64,000 bases of DNA from Cubamyces lactineus (lineage: Eukaryota > Basidiomycota > Agaricomycetes > Polyporales > Polyporaceae): positions 620,001-684,000 of the forward strand of contig JACDTU010000014.1 in assembly GCA_022376465.1 (NCBI GenBank), in the 5' to 3' direction. Position 1 is the first letter of the stretch. Each line of letters starts with the position of its first letter. Below the pieces are notes generated by a model, which saw nothing but the letters and a program-made list of their open reading frames with translations, ran no database searches and was not told the DNA's origin. Shown piece by piece: positions 10,991 through 20,940 of the stretch. A program made the position numbers and the translations under genes.

Positions 10991-11898
10991 CAGCCTCGAA
11001 GGAATCAGCGAAAGTGAGTCCTGAGTTGCACGCTATGACGGGATCTGTTACTTATCCCTGATGCAGATTGTTTTGACGTTATCGAAGTGCTATCCACCAC
11101 CGTATCGTGATCTGACACGGGGCAGTGCCACTGGCTGGCCTTCTCCTACGACCGGACAGAACAGCAGAAAAGCAGCTCTCCGACTTGCTCGCGCGGCTTG
11201 TCGCGGGAGACGCAACGCTCCCCAAAGAGCACCAGGTACGTAGCATGTTCTCATGCTGCTCGAACGGCAGTTCAATTCCTCCTCCAGAATAGTCGTCGTC
11301 TGCCGAGCGATATGCGAGGCAGTCGTCGACCGATCCAAAACCTCCGCTCGCTCCGCTGCCGTTCTCGGTAGCTAGTAGCATCCTTCGAGGAGGACCCTCC
11401 ACGCACGTCTGAGCTCATCCGAATCAGCCTCGGATCCCCACTATATGCTCAGATACCCATCAATATCGACGAAGGGCAGCCCCACCGAGAACGCTGCCAG
11501 CACCATGAAAGCGCCTCAGGGTACGTGTCTTCCGGCCACTTACTTCCTGGACCCTCTTGCTTACGTTCGCATGCAGCGGGCGACTTTCGACACCACGATT
11601 TGCGGCCTACATCTGCTATGGGATACTCTGCTATCCTGAGGCAGGTTATTTGGCAGTGTGGCAATTCAGGTAACACTGGTCCTTCCCTTTTCACCGGCTC
11701 ATGAGACGATGGAACTGGTGGCGGACGCGCTTCCAGGGACCACGTTGGAGTAGTACACTGTAACAGAAGTCGTGTGACGTCTCGTTCTCCATGTGTAGGA
11801 GATACAACGTAAACGAGACGATCCTTCCATAATGCATAGCCGATTGCGACTGCACAAGCGGAACACAGCGATGAGAACGACGGTAGTACGACGAGAAC

Positions 11899-12367
11899 GG
11901 ATCGTTTTTTATATCGGGAGAGGGAACAGAGACGGTTTTGTCGGTGGAGGAGTTGCACTTTAGAGGTTACACTAGACCTCCACTAATTACAACCCATTAG
12001 ATTGTTATGCTGCAGTTTGTGGTTGATATGAGTACACAGATTCATTTCATAGTGCTGCCGTGCATCTCCGTGCGAGCACGACTCGGAGGACCTCCTGCCA
12101 TGATGAGATAAAACCCGAGTGGGTGGGCGTATGGCAGGGCACTTGTGTCACAGAGTTTGTTTGCTTCTGTTATGTTCCAAAGCTATTGCCTTCTTCCGCG
12201 CCAAATAAGGTAGGTATACGGGACGGCTGACGGATTTACCAGATGACTATCGCTCTGTGGGCTCGATCTTGCAGGTGAGATTTACACATTATGATGACAT
12301 CACTATTCTGATACATGCACGTATGATGTAGTGTGTGCGGGTGAACGTCGTACAATGCATACGCTTT
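11899..12367. other. Spacer between repeat copy 1 and HET gene
   Basis: No coding sequence is visible. It follows the 3' end of the minus-strand HET gene and probably holds its 3' untranslated region. The homology with repeat copy 2 stops at 11898. Confidence 0.45.
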
Positions 12368-14356
12368 TTACTTCTCATCCAAATGATCATCACGCTGTGA
12401 GCCAAAGTTCGCTTCCAACTCGTCCAAATACTCGTTAAGGATGCTACTGTTCTCCGGAGCACTTCTTTGGGAGCTTGTCGACGCAGGGCTCCCACACCTT
12501 TGGATTTCGATGATCAAAGAGTAGCGAACCACCGCCCCAACATTCGCCAGTGACGAGAACCTCAGCGTCACAGAGGCGCCTGGCGTCCTGAACGTCTTCG
12601 CGCCGCCGTCCCAAAATCGTATGTGGCGTTTCACGTACGCAGCCTGCGCATCGCTCGCGCAGCCCGGGAATGTCGAGACCCCAGGACCAGCAGGGCGCTG
12701 GAACACGCGGACAGCGGCGCTGAGGGACCAACGCGGCTTGAACATAGCGCTCCTATCCGACCACTTCGCGTGCGCGCAGCACTTCGTCGAGCAGTAGCAC
12801 AGCCCGACGTGCACAGCAATCGACTCATCCGATTGCGAGTCATCGAGGATGATCGTGCGGTCCGTTCCGTGGTCGTCGTCGAAGGTGAGGGGATCGTCCC
12901 GATCGAGCCGGAGTGTGTATCCCGACCGCTGGAGACGGGTGCGCACGTATGGTAGAAGGTCGACTGCGCATGGACCAAAATACTCGGCACCACGGGAAGC
13001 AGAGAGTACGCCATGCACGAAGGACGGTGGCTTGAAACGGTATGGGACGTACACCGTCTTTGCAACGGCGTGGCGCAGGTGCTCGGTCGGAAGAAGTATA
13101 GCGCGATACCGACTGAATGTTACATCGGGTATCCGGTCGGGGGTGGTATCGCTTATGGTTCTGATGTATCGGCCAACAAGACACACCAATGATTGGGGGA
13201 GAGGAGTGAGGAAGAGCGCAACGAGGTGGTCGGGACGCTGCGCTGAACGGCAAGAGAGGATGCCAAGGTAAGTAACCTTGGAACCCGCCGTGAGTGTCAG
13301 GAGTGGTAGTCGCATGCGCATGCCACAACTTGTGACGTTGTACTCTGGTGGGCGAAAGGGCACTCCAAGGATATCCGCGAAGTCCTCAGGGATCACAGAT
13401 GAAATATCTGCAGAGTCTGCGAAAGCTACGGGTGAGGAAGCCAGAAGACGACCTTGTTCCCATTCGTCTTCATGGACATTATCCTGGATCGCGAAGGGAG
13501 GGAGGAGACAGTCCGAATCCGACTGAATGAGGGAGGGATTGTCAAGAATCTGGTAGCATGCGAAGATGCTTTGGTCATGGCTACCCTTCAGGATCTCCTG
13601 TTGTAGGCGGATGAATGCATGGTGCTGTTCCCCATAGATGGTAGGCATATTGACACCAAAGATGCCCATGAGCGAGTACGCCTCATCCTCGACGCGGCTG
13701 GCCCGCCTCTTGGAGGCCCATGACATACGGCGAGCGATGCTAACAGAGTCTAAAGGCCGCCGGTGGATGAGAATGTCGCGGTCGATTCCCGTGATCTCCT
13801 GTATGAGCCCTGAGAAGGATTCCTTCGTCCCAAGTGGAAACCAGTCCACCGATAAGAAGAGCACGTTAGAAGGAGCGAGGAGCTCTTGCAACGTCCAGCA
13901 TCTAGTGAACCACTCAGATGAGCGGAAAGAGGATCCTTCGTCGTATGGGTCTTCGTCGCTCTTGACGTCGTAAAGGAATGCGTAGCATATCGCCGCTCGC
14001 GCGTACCACTGGAACATCGAGTTGAGAGACTCGGTGAGTTCAGCGCTACTCGTTCTGTCGATGCAGCAGGTGTCTATCCAGACGTAACGAAAGCCGTGGA
14101 CCCTCGCAAGAGCGCAGCACTGGCTAATCTTGGCGTTGAGGCCCTGAACCTCAAGGATCTCTGGTTGCGAATCTGGAAGCTCAGGCGATCTCTGTGATTG
14201 TATAGCCGCCGTGAGCCGTTGGACGTCTTGAAAGGTCTGGTCGTCTCGCCCGCCATTGAGCCACCGGTGTGATAAAATGGCGTATCCTGGGCTGGGAACA
14301 TCTTTTGGAGCGGAGTAGTAGTGTAGCTCAGCGGTATGTGCGTCAAGCAACCACAT
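12368..14356 (-). CDS. HET-domain (heterokaryon incompatibility) protein
   Basis: A single uninterrupted frame of 662 aa. The N-terminal 270 residues are a HET domain of the Agaricomycete type: MWLLDAHTAELHYYS at the start, then YAILSHRW, the ISQCCALARVHGFRYVWID segment followed by TCCIDRTSSAELTESLNSMF, and WFTRCWTLQELLAP. A MSWASKRRASRVEDEAYSLMGIFGV segment follows. It is the usual second module that precedes an IYGE motif in this family. The C-terminal 350 residues are beta-rich and variable, with no domain I recognise. HET proteins can trigger cell death after non-self recognition in filamentous fungi; in basidiomycetes the role is mostly inferred. ATG 14356 is chosen because the frame upstream of it has no ATG. 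The gene is flanked on both sides by the inverted 3.1-kb repeats. Confidence 0.92.
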   Translation of the reverse strand: MWLLDAHTAELHYYSAPKDVPSPGYAILSHRWLNGGRDDQTFQDVQRLTAAIQSQRSPELPDSQPEILEVQGLNAKISQCCALARVHGFRYVWIDTCCIDRTSSAELTESLNSMFQWYARAAICYAFLYDVKSDEDPYDEGSSFRSSEWFTRCWTLQELLAPSNVLFLSVDWFPLGTKESFSGLIQEITGIDRDILIHRRPLDSVSIARRMSWASKRRASRVEDEAYSLMGIFGVNMPTIYGEQHHAFIRLQQEILKGSHDQSIFACYQILDNPSLIQSDSDCLLPPFAIQDNVHEDEWEQGRLLASSPVAFADSADISSVIPEDFADILGVPFRPPEYNVTSCGMRMRLPLLTLTAGSKVTYLGILSCRSAQRPDHLVALFLTPLPQSLVCLVGRYIRTISDTTPDRIPDVTFSRYRAILLPTEHLRHAVAKTVYVPYRFKPPSFVHGVLSASRGAEYFGPCAVDLLPYVRTRLQRSGYTLRLDRDDPLTFDDDHGTDRTIILDDSQSDESIAVHVGLCYCSTKCCAHAKWSDRSAMFKPRWSLSAAVRVFQRPAGPGVSTFPGCASDAQAAYVKRHIRFWDGGAKTFRTPGASVTLRFSSLANVGAVVRYSLIIEIQRCGSPASTSSQRSAPENSSILNEYLDELEANFGSQRDDHLDEK

Positions 14357-14867
14357 GCTGCCCAAACGCCAGGTCAGGAGCACTAAACCATCTTGTTGTT
14401 AAGAGGACGTACTGACCATGTATTGTATAATCAGAGTCCGGCCGTGACGGTATGGCTGTATCAAAAGACCTGAGGTTGAGCAGAGACAGACAATCGCTGA
14501 GGACGACTGTAGAGGAGAGGTTCTAGCAAAGATGTAGCCGAAATACGTGATACTGAGCGGCTGGTTGTCAAGCCATATATACGAGCGCAACACCAGAACA
14601 TTGCCGTATTGATTTAGCACACTGACCCGTTGTACGGGTGCTGATGTCGAAGGACAGTTACACTGCGGTCGCGAGGAAGAGGTGGCATATGACAGAAGAC
14701 GCAGAAGTATATGGCACGCGGTGCCGACTGCGAGCAGTGCATATTGAGTTGAATGGGCGTCTAACGCAGGACGTTGCACGAGTCGCGGTCAGCTCAGTCA
14801 TTCTCGTATCTACCACTTGTCTTCGACCAACCATCTGACCGCGAGTGCCTCACTGACGACGGCCATC
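14357..14867. promoter_or_regulatory. Divergent promoter, HET gene / p34-like gene
   Basis: About 510 bp separate the start codons of the minus-strand HET gene and the plus-strand p34-like gene, so both promoters must lie here. A minus-strand open frame (14399-14779) has no domain and is not supported. No strong TATA box is evident. Confidence 0.5.
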
Positions 14868-16828
14868 ATGTCCGATACTGCTGGCTGTAGGATTCTTGTC
14901 GTCTCGCCCTCGGCCGCTGGCGCCCTCCAGTTCGTGGAACGTATGCATCAGTCCTGCATCGCCTCCTCTTCTCGAATCCAATGACCCTCCAGGTGTCCAG
15001 GCATTATCGGGCTCTCGCACAGCATCCACGTTAGATCCTGCTTCTGTCGGACACGGTGATAGGGCCGTAACCGACGTTCGCAACGTCGGAGGAGACAGAG
15101 GTCCGCTGTCAGTCGGTAGCAGCAGCAGCAGCATTCCGTGGACGATCGTCAACAAGTATTACACCGCCGACGTTCAATTCGAAACGCATGAGTTCGAGCA
15201 CTTCCGGGTGCAGCATGTTATTGGGGTGCCTGCTGTGATATACGTTTGGGGACCTGGTGAGGTGGGTCTACTGTGCTTATGAGTTCTTACTAGCGGGGGT
15301 GTTCACCGGGAAGCTCTTCAGCCATACAAAGATCACATTCCGGAGATCGCTCAGAAGCTACAACACTACGATCCGGAGGTAACACTTGCTGTCCGCTTCG
15401 GCGACGGCGTAACGGTTACCAATGCAACCTCCCCTAGCGAAGAGGATGACGGTCTCGACGAGTTCCTCTCCTCGCATGGTTTTGAGTTCGTTGAGGGTGA
15501 TAGAACCTACCGTCGGCCGACCCAAGACGCAGATCGGCATTCGGATGACGAGGACTCAGGTCAGGACAACTGTGCCCACAGGCTTCTATAGCCGTTCGTC
15601 TTACACTGGTCCAATAGGTATACCTGGCCTTCCCCGCGTCATCGATGCGCTGAGCACTATCATGTGGCCCTCTTTGGTCCAATCCCAGGCAGCGCGACAG
15701 CGCAAGTCGCGGGCTCGTGAACTCCTTGGCTGGGCCCTTGAGGAGGAGGCTGATGATGGGCTTCGAGCACTCATTACCGACCCATCCTCTACAACATCCA
15801 CAGACCCCACAAATGCCATCGCTGCAGCTGCCAATGCGCGGAAGAGTCGTATGCAGCGAGAGATGGAGGAGCTGGAACGGTGGCTCGAGGATGAGGAGAC
15901 GGGAACAGGACTTCGATATGCACGAGACCGCGCCGATGGTAAATCTGCAGGTCGTGCGGCAGCGCAAACGATAGAAGAAGACAAGGAGGCTGAGGCGTGG
16001 GTCAGCAGCGCGCCCGTAACGTCCATCGAAGGCTGGGAAGATATCTTGACCCCGCCAACCATTCGAACACCCCATGCGGATGACGGTTTCACATCAGACC
16101 CTGCAACGGAGCATGGCTTCGAGGACGATTTTGCCGACTTCGTATCTGCATCACCGGATTCGCACCTGCATCCACATGGGCATAGGGAGGACAGGCTGCT
16201 AGAGGTCAACTACGACATCGGCCGGCTGACCCCCATGCACACAGGCGCATCGTATCGCTCGCTTGGGTCTATATCTGATTTCGGGGGAGACGATTCGTCG
16301 TTGCACGTTGGCCGGGACGACGCGCATACAGGTGGCTATGGCGCACTAGACGATGGAGAAGAAGACGATCCGGACTTACCGTCACGAGCGGAGATCCTGG
16401 AGACCTCGCGCAGGCTGTTTGGCGCTACGGCCTTTGGACCGCCTCCCGCAGCGCAACCGTCTTCTACGTCGGACAGCGCAGCGGTTGCTACTGCATCGGT
16501 CGGGCAAGATGAGGGGCCGTCGACGGCCCGACCTGCAACTACGTCCAAAGCACCTGGTGAGGACGTGGACTCGTCTGCAGACCTATCGCTCGACTCGGAG
16601 GAAGGCGATGAAGATCACTCGTTCGCCTCATTCGACCTCTCGCGCGTGTTCAGTGCTCTACAGGGGATGAAGGCGGAGATTGCGGGGATGGAGAACGAGG
16701 AGGAGCGCCGCCGCGCGGCGGCACGGGTTGCGCTTGGGCTGGTATATGGGTTGAGTGCGCAGGGCGACGGTCGCGAAGACGTTCAGCATGCGCAGGAGGC
16801 ATCAGCTGGTGCTGGATCTCAGGTTTGA
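14868..16828 (+). CDS. Alpha/gamma-adaptin-binding p34 (IRC6-like)
   Basis: Members bind clathrin adaptor subunits; the yeast relative is Irc6 and the animal one AAGAB, a chaperone for adaptor assembly. Exons 14868-14940, 14993-15261, 15322-15559 and 15618-16828 are in phase and encode 596 aa. The N-terminal CRILVVSPSAAGALQFVER resembles the P-loop-less small-GTPase-like fold start. The signature IPWTIVNKYYTADVQFE and VPAVIYVWGPGE follow near residues 75-115. The C-terminal half (IPGLPRVIDALSTIMW, then ARELLGWALEEE and a helical MEELERWLED) is long, acidic and low in complexity, and ends with a helix FSALQGMKAEIAGMENEEERR typical of the p34 domain C-terminus. The family call rests on the IVNKYYTAD and WGPGE segments. 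Confidence 0.82.
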
Positions 16829-17686
16829 GGATGCAGGAGTAGGTGATTGGAATACCGTACGTGCTGGCTTATTGAGTATGTCGCATATGGCCGACAGCTC
16901 GTTATGACCCTGGACTGCTCGATGAGGCTCTCAGGCTGCATGCTATCGTGTGAGACACGTTCGCTGACGCTCGTCAGAGAGATTAACAGCACAATCGTTA
17001 AACGTGGATATGCAGTCGGTCTTCAGTGCCAATCGGCGATTGCAATGCTTGTTGCAAGACCTGTTGATGCAAGCCCAGGTAGTGCAGGTCCACTACTCTG
17101 CCCTGTAGCTGACGGCTGAATCAGCCAATGCCGACAAATATCGTGGTATCAGGGGCTGCGTCGGGCATCGTACAGGGCGCTGGTATTAGCCATCGTCCGT
17201 CTTGCGCCATCTCGCCTTCTGAACTGTTCTCATCCGCAGCCCGATTTTGTCGGACGAACTGCTCGTTCAACGACTCTGGCAGCCGGTAAGCCCATTTATC
17301 ATGCACTGCGCCGTCTACCCGACTGATTCTCACCAACAATCAGCCTTAGTGGCCATCTGATCCATGGCGTAGCCTCCCACACACGCTCCAGAGCAGACTC
17401 CTGTCTCACGTCACCTGCGTTCTGGATGGCGACAGCGGACACAGTTCGACCCCAAAGCCTTAGAAAGCACTCTAAGCGCCCAAAAGGGTCCTCCCATTGC
17501 TGCCTCATTCGTGCCGCGGATGGTGTTAGGACTCGCGGCCCACGTCCCGAGCGTCGAACGATCTCTTTTGGCTTGCATAGATGACTGAGCAGTGGCGGAG
17601 ACGCACCGGGGATGAGAAAGCAGCCCGGCGCCGTGGTATGCGCCAGCCCTGTCCAACATTGGCATCCGTTTTACGAGGGGTGCGGG
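16829..17686. other. Intergenic stretch before CmcJ/AsaB copy 2
   Basis: Nothing supportable as a gene is visible. Small overlapping frames on both strands lack domains. It contains the 3' end region of the p34-like gene and the upstream region of the next gene. Confidence 0.4.
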
Positions 17687-17693
17687 TATATAA
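17687..17693 (+). promoter_or_regulatory. TATA-like box of CmcJ/AsaB-like gene 2
   Basis: A TATATAA run lies about 120 nt upstream of ATG 17815, comparable to the TATATATA run upstream of paralog 1. Confidence 0.45.
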
Positions 17694-17814
17694 CGCAGGA
17701 GTATCTCCCCCCGGACTTTCATCGCAGCATCTTTCTTCAGCTCTCTGCATACTTCTGCCGTGCATATTCTTTCACTGCCTAAATACCTAGCTCGTTAGAT
17801 TGACACACGACGAG

Positions 17815-18778
17815 ATGGCCACCGCAAGCGTCCTCACTCCCCACGACGTCCCCACGACGCTCAACTACTACGCCCCTACTGATGACGAGGCTCCCTACCA
17901 GTACGTCCAGGATCCCCCTGAGGGGAAGCCTTCGACCAACATTGGCACGGACCCGCACCCGGTGCTGGTGCACGACGCCCGTGGGCACGAAGAGGACTTC
18001 TCGCTCGACAAGAACGGGTTCCAGTACGTGAAGTGGCCGAGCGTCGAGAAGGAGTTCGACGATGAGGAGCGCATAAAGGCACAGTACTATCCCGAGGTGG
18101 AAGAGATCTTGAAGAAGGTCGCAGGCGCGAAGCGTGTGTTCATTTTCGACCACACTATCAGGTATGTCCATAAACGCTTGCCATCCACAAACCACTGCGT
18201 TGTCTCACAATGATACCCCAACGCAGACGTAAGCCTCAAGAGGGCGCTACGATTGGCCCCCAGTACCGTGGCCCAGTCGTGAGCTCCGCTTCTTCCAAGC
18301 GCTTGCCGTCTCAGATCTAACCACCCATCGCTGTCCACAGGAGCGCGTGCACATTGACCAGACCTACAATGCCAGCGTCGCGCGCGTCAAGTACCACCTC
18401 CCCGAGGACGCCGACCGCCTGCTCAAGTCGCGCGTGCGCATCATCAACGTCTGGCGGCCGATCCACCACCCCGTCGCGCACAAGCCGCTCGCGGTGTCCG
18501 ACTGGCGCTACCTCGACGAGAAAGACCTCGTCTCGGTCCGGTTCATCTACCCGCATCGCGAGGGCAGCACGTACAGCGTGCGCTACAACCCGAACCACCG
18601 CTGGTACTACCTCTCGAACCAGACCCCGGACGAGGTGACGCTCATCAAGTGCTACGACTCGGAGGAGGACCGCGCGCGTCTTACGCCGCACTCGGCGTTC
18701 TTGGACACGACCGCGCCCAAGGACGCGCCGCATCGCGAGTCCATTGAGGTCCGGGCCTTGGTGTTCGATACCGAGTAG
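17815..18778 (+). CDS. CmcJ/AsaB-like oxygenase-fold protein, copy 2
   Basis: Paralog of the gene at 4106, on the same strand. Exons 17815-18161, 18227-18278 and 18341-18778 are in phase and encode 278 aa. Both intron positions and phases match copy 1. The same blocks are present: LTPHDVPTTLNYYAP, KRVFIFDHTIR, RVHIDQTY (H-x-D), IINVWRPI, TLIKCYDSEEDRARLTPH and APHRESIEVRALVF. Residues proposed as iron ligands and co-substrate anchor in copy 1 are unchanged, so it should be active if copy 1 is. Substitutions concentrate in exon 2 and the first third. ATG 17815 aligns with the start of copy 1; an in-frame upstream start would need a non-ATG codon. Repeat copy 2 begins only about 30 bp after the stop codon, so the 3' untranslated region probably lies within the repeat. 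Confidence 0.88.
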
Positions 18779-19719
18779 TTGTGTGCACCGACATTCAACT
18801 CTTGGCTCTGTTCTCGTTGTACTACCATCGTTCTCATCGCTGTGTTCCCCATGTACAGTTGTAATCGGCTATGCATTATGGAAGGATCGTCTCGTTTACG
18901 TTGTATCTCCTACACATGGAGAACGAGACGTCGCGCGACTTCTGTTACAGTCTACTGCTCCAACGTGGTCCCTGGAAGCGCGTCCGCCACCAGTTCCATT
19001 GCCTCCCGTGCCGAAGACGAAGGAAGGGCCAGTGTTACCTGAAGCACCACACTGCCAACTACTCTGCCTGAGGATAGTGGATTATCCTATAGTAGATGTA
19101 GGCCGAATATTGCGGTGGGGAAAGTCGCCCGCTGCATGCGCATGTAAACAAGAGGCTCCAGGAAGGAAGTGGTCGGAAGACACGTACCCTGAGGCGCTTT
19201 CATGGTGCTGGCAGCATTTTCGATGTGGCTACCCTTCGTCGATATTGATGGGTATCTGAGCATATAGTGGGGATCCAAGGCTAGTTCGGATGAGCTCAGA
19301 CTTGCGTGGAGGGTCCTCCTCGAAGGATGCTACTAGCTACCGAGAGCGGCAGCGGAGCGAGCGGAGGTTTTGGATCGGTCGACGACTGCCTCGCATATCG
19401 CTCGGCAGACGACGACTATTCTGGAGGAGGAATTGAACTGCCGTTCGAGCAGGACGAGAGCATGCTACGTACCTGGTGCTCTTTGCGGAGCGTTGCGTCT
19501 CCCGCGACAAGCCGCGCAAGCAAGTCGGGGAGCTGCTTTTCTGCTGTTCTGTCCGGTCATGGGAGAAGGCCAGCCAGTGGCGCTGTTCTCTGTGTCGGAT
19601 CACGATACAGTGGTGGATAGCACTTCGATAGCGTGAAAACAATCTGCATCAGGGATAAGTAACAGATCCCGTCAAAGCGTGCAACTGAGGGCTCACATTC
19701 GCTGATTCCTTCGAGGCTG

Positions 19720-19762
19720 CAGCCCCCTCAGAAGACGTTAGCCACCGTCTTCTAGGGGACTG
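19720..19762. repeat. Hairpin 2 in repeat copy 2 (CAGYCCCCT type)
   Basis: Counterpart of 10948-10990: arms start CAGCCCCCTCAGAAGACG and end CGTCTTCTAGGGGACTG. The stem is kept although several bases differ from copy 1. Confidence 0.78.
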
Positions 19763-19773
19763 CCTGGTTGGAA

Positions 19774-19809
19774 CCCGCGTCGTCTCCCGTGCACAGGAGA
19801 CGGTGCGGG
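19774..19809. repeat. Hairpin 1 in repeat copy 2
   Basis: Counterpart of 10900-10935, with arms CCCGCGTCGTCTCC and GGAGACGGTGCGGG around a loop containing GTGCAC. Confidence 0.72.
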
Positions 19810-20409
19810 GGCGCACTGGGCTTTTCCTCAGTACAACACGCGTGCACTCGTGCTGGACGAAGGTCAAGACTGTATGAAGGCGGGCGTGAGCATTTCGCCC
19901 TTGTCTGGGTCATCTACCAGTGAACTCACTCAGTGCAAGGGTGAACAGGTCACGGTGCCGTCGATCCGAGCGTTCTTGACAGGCTCGGAACGATAGCAGG
20001 GGGCACCATCCTACAACCGGCACCGCGACGCATGCACACGCGCGATACCAAGAAGCAGTCTGCGAGGCCTTGTGAGAATGCAAGATGGCCTCATGTTGGG
20101 AGATAGGACTTACCAGATGCGGAGATGGACATTATAACACGGCTATTCGGACGAACTTATCGCCGTCAGGGAAGGATAGTCGAGGGAGGCGAGCTTGTCA
20201 GGGACCAAGGCTCGCCATGACAGTAGTCTTCACATCTTGGGAACGAAGACGAAGACACTGTGTGACGCGCGTCGAACGGCGCGCCAGAAGCTGCGAGAGA
20301 GGTGTTACTACTGCTCTTGTCTCACAATGGGCGACAGAACGTACCGGTGTCTGGAGGAACGGTAACACCAGGATGGGTGGATAGTCGGTGTAAAGGAATG
20401 GGGGAAGCG

Positions 20410-20940
20410 GTGGACGCTGAAGGCGTCCGAAGCCCGAGAGCTTCTTACAGTGGCTCGCCAGAACCACTCACAAACCAGGGAAAGGTCGGGAATGCCGAGT
20501 ATCTCCAGCCGTGAACGCTCCGATCAGACGAAAACAACTGGGATATCGGACTTGAGTTGGCGATGGGGGGAGGCGGAGGTGAGGGAGGGGTGGACGACAG
20601 AGCGTCCGAAGCGCGGACGCTTCTCACAGCGGCTCGCCAGGGCCAGTACCGAATCTAGGGAGGACGGATGTGTCGAGAGTCGTCGACCGTGAACGCCTCC
20701 GATCAGACGAAGACGGTCGGGACGTCGAGCTTGAGTTGGCGATGAAAGCGGAGTTGAGGAAGGATAGGGGAAAGTGGACGCCAAAATAGCATCCGAAGCA
20801 TACTGAGAACTGCGTGCTCCACGAAAGCGGTCGCCAGATCCGCTTGTGCTCAGAAGGGTAGGAAATGCCGAGGATCATCGGCCGTGAACGTCTCCGACCA
20901 GACAAAGACGACCGGGATATTGGACTTGAGCTGGCGAGGG
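20410..20940 (-). repeat. Degenerate tandem repeat inside repeat copy 2
   Basis: The same three diverged 160-200-bp units as at 9779-10310, in inverse orientation. On the plus strand they show as repeated GATCAGACGAARAC and CAACTC-like landmarks spaced about 180 bp apart. Confidence 0.7.

Larger units (their letters stand above)
8760..11898 (+). repeat. 3.1-kb dispersed repeat, copy 1
   Basis: The whole segment reappears in reverse complement at 18810-21938. Matching landmarks in order are GGTCCAGCCGGAGTCGACACC at the left end, the pyrimidine-rich middle with degenerate 175-200-bp tandem units, a pair of hairpins, and GTACTACGACGAGAAC-like sequence at the right end (strand as here). Many reading frames survive in parallel in both copies although substitutions are scattered. 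No terminal inverted repeats, long terminal repeats, poly-A tail or target duplication are visible, so the class is unknown. No transposase, integrase or reverse transcriptase motif is readable. It could be a non-autonomous mobile element or an old segmental duplication. Confidence 0.85.

Noticed and set aside
15434..16209. Minus-strand frames opposite the p34-like gene
   Set aside because: They are antisense shadows of an exon with strong family similarity on the plus strand.
4106..18778. CmcJ/AsaB paralogs as part of the inverted duplication
   Set aside because: Both genes are on the same strand and copy 1 lies 3.7 kb outside the left repeat, so the gene duplication is a separate event.
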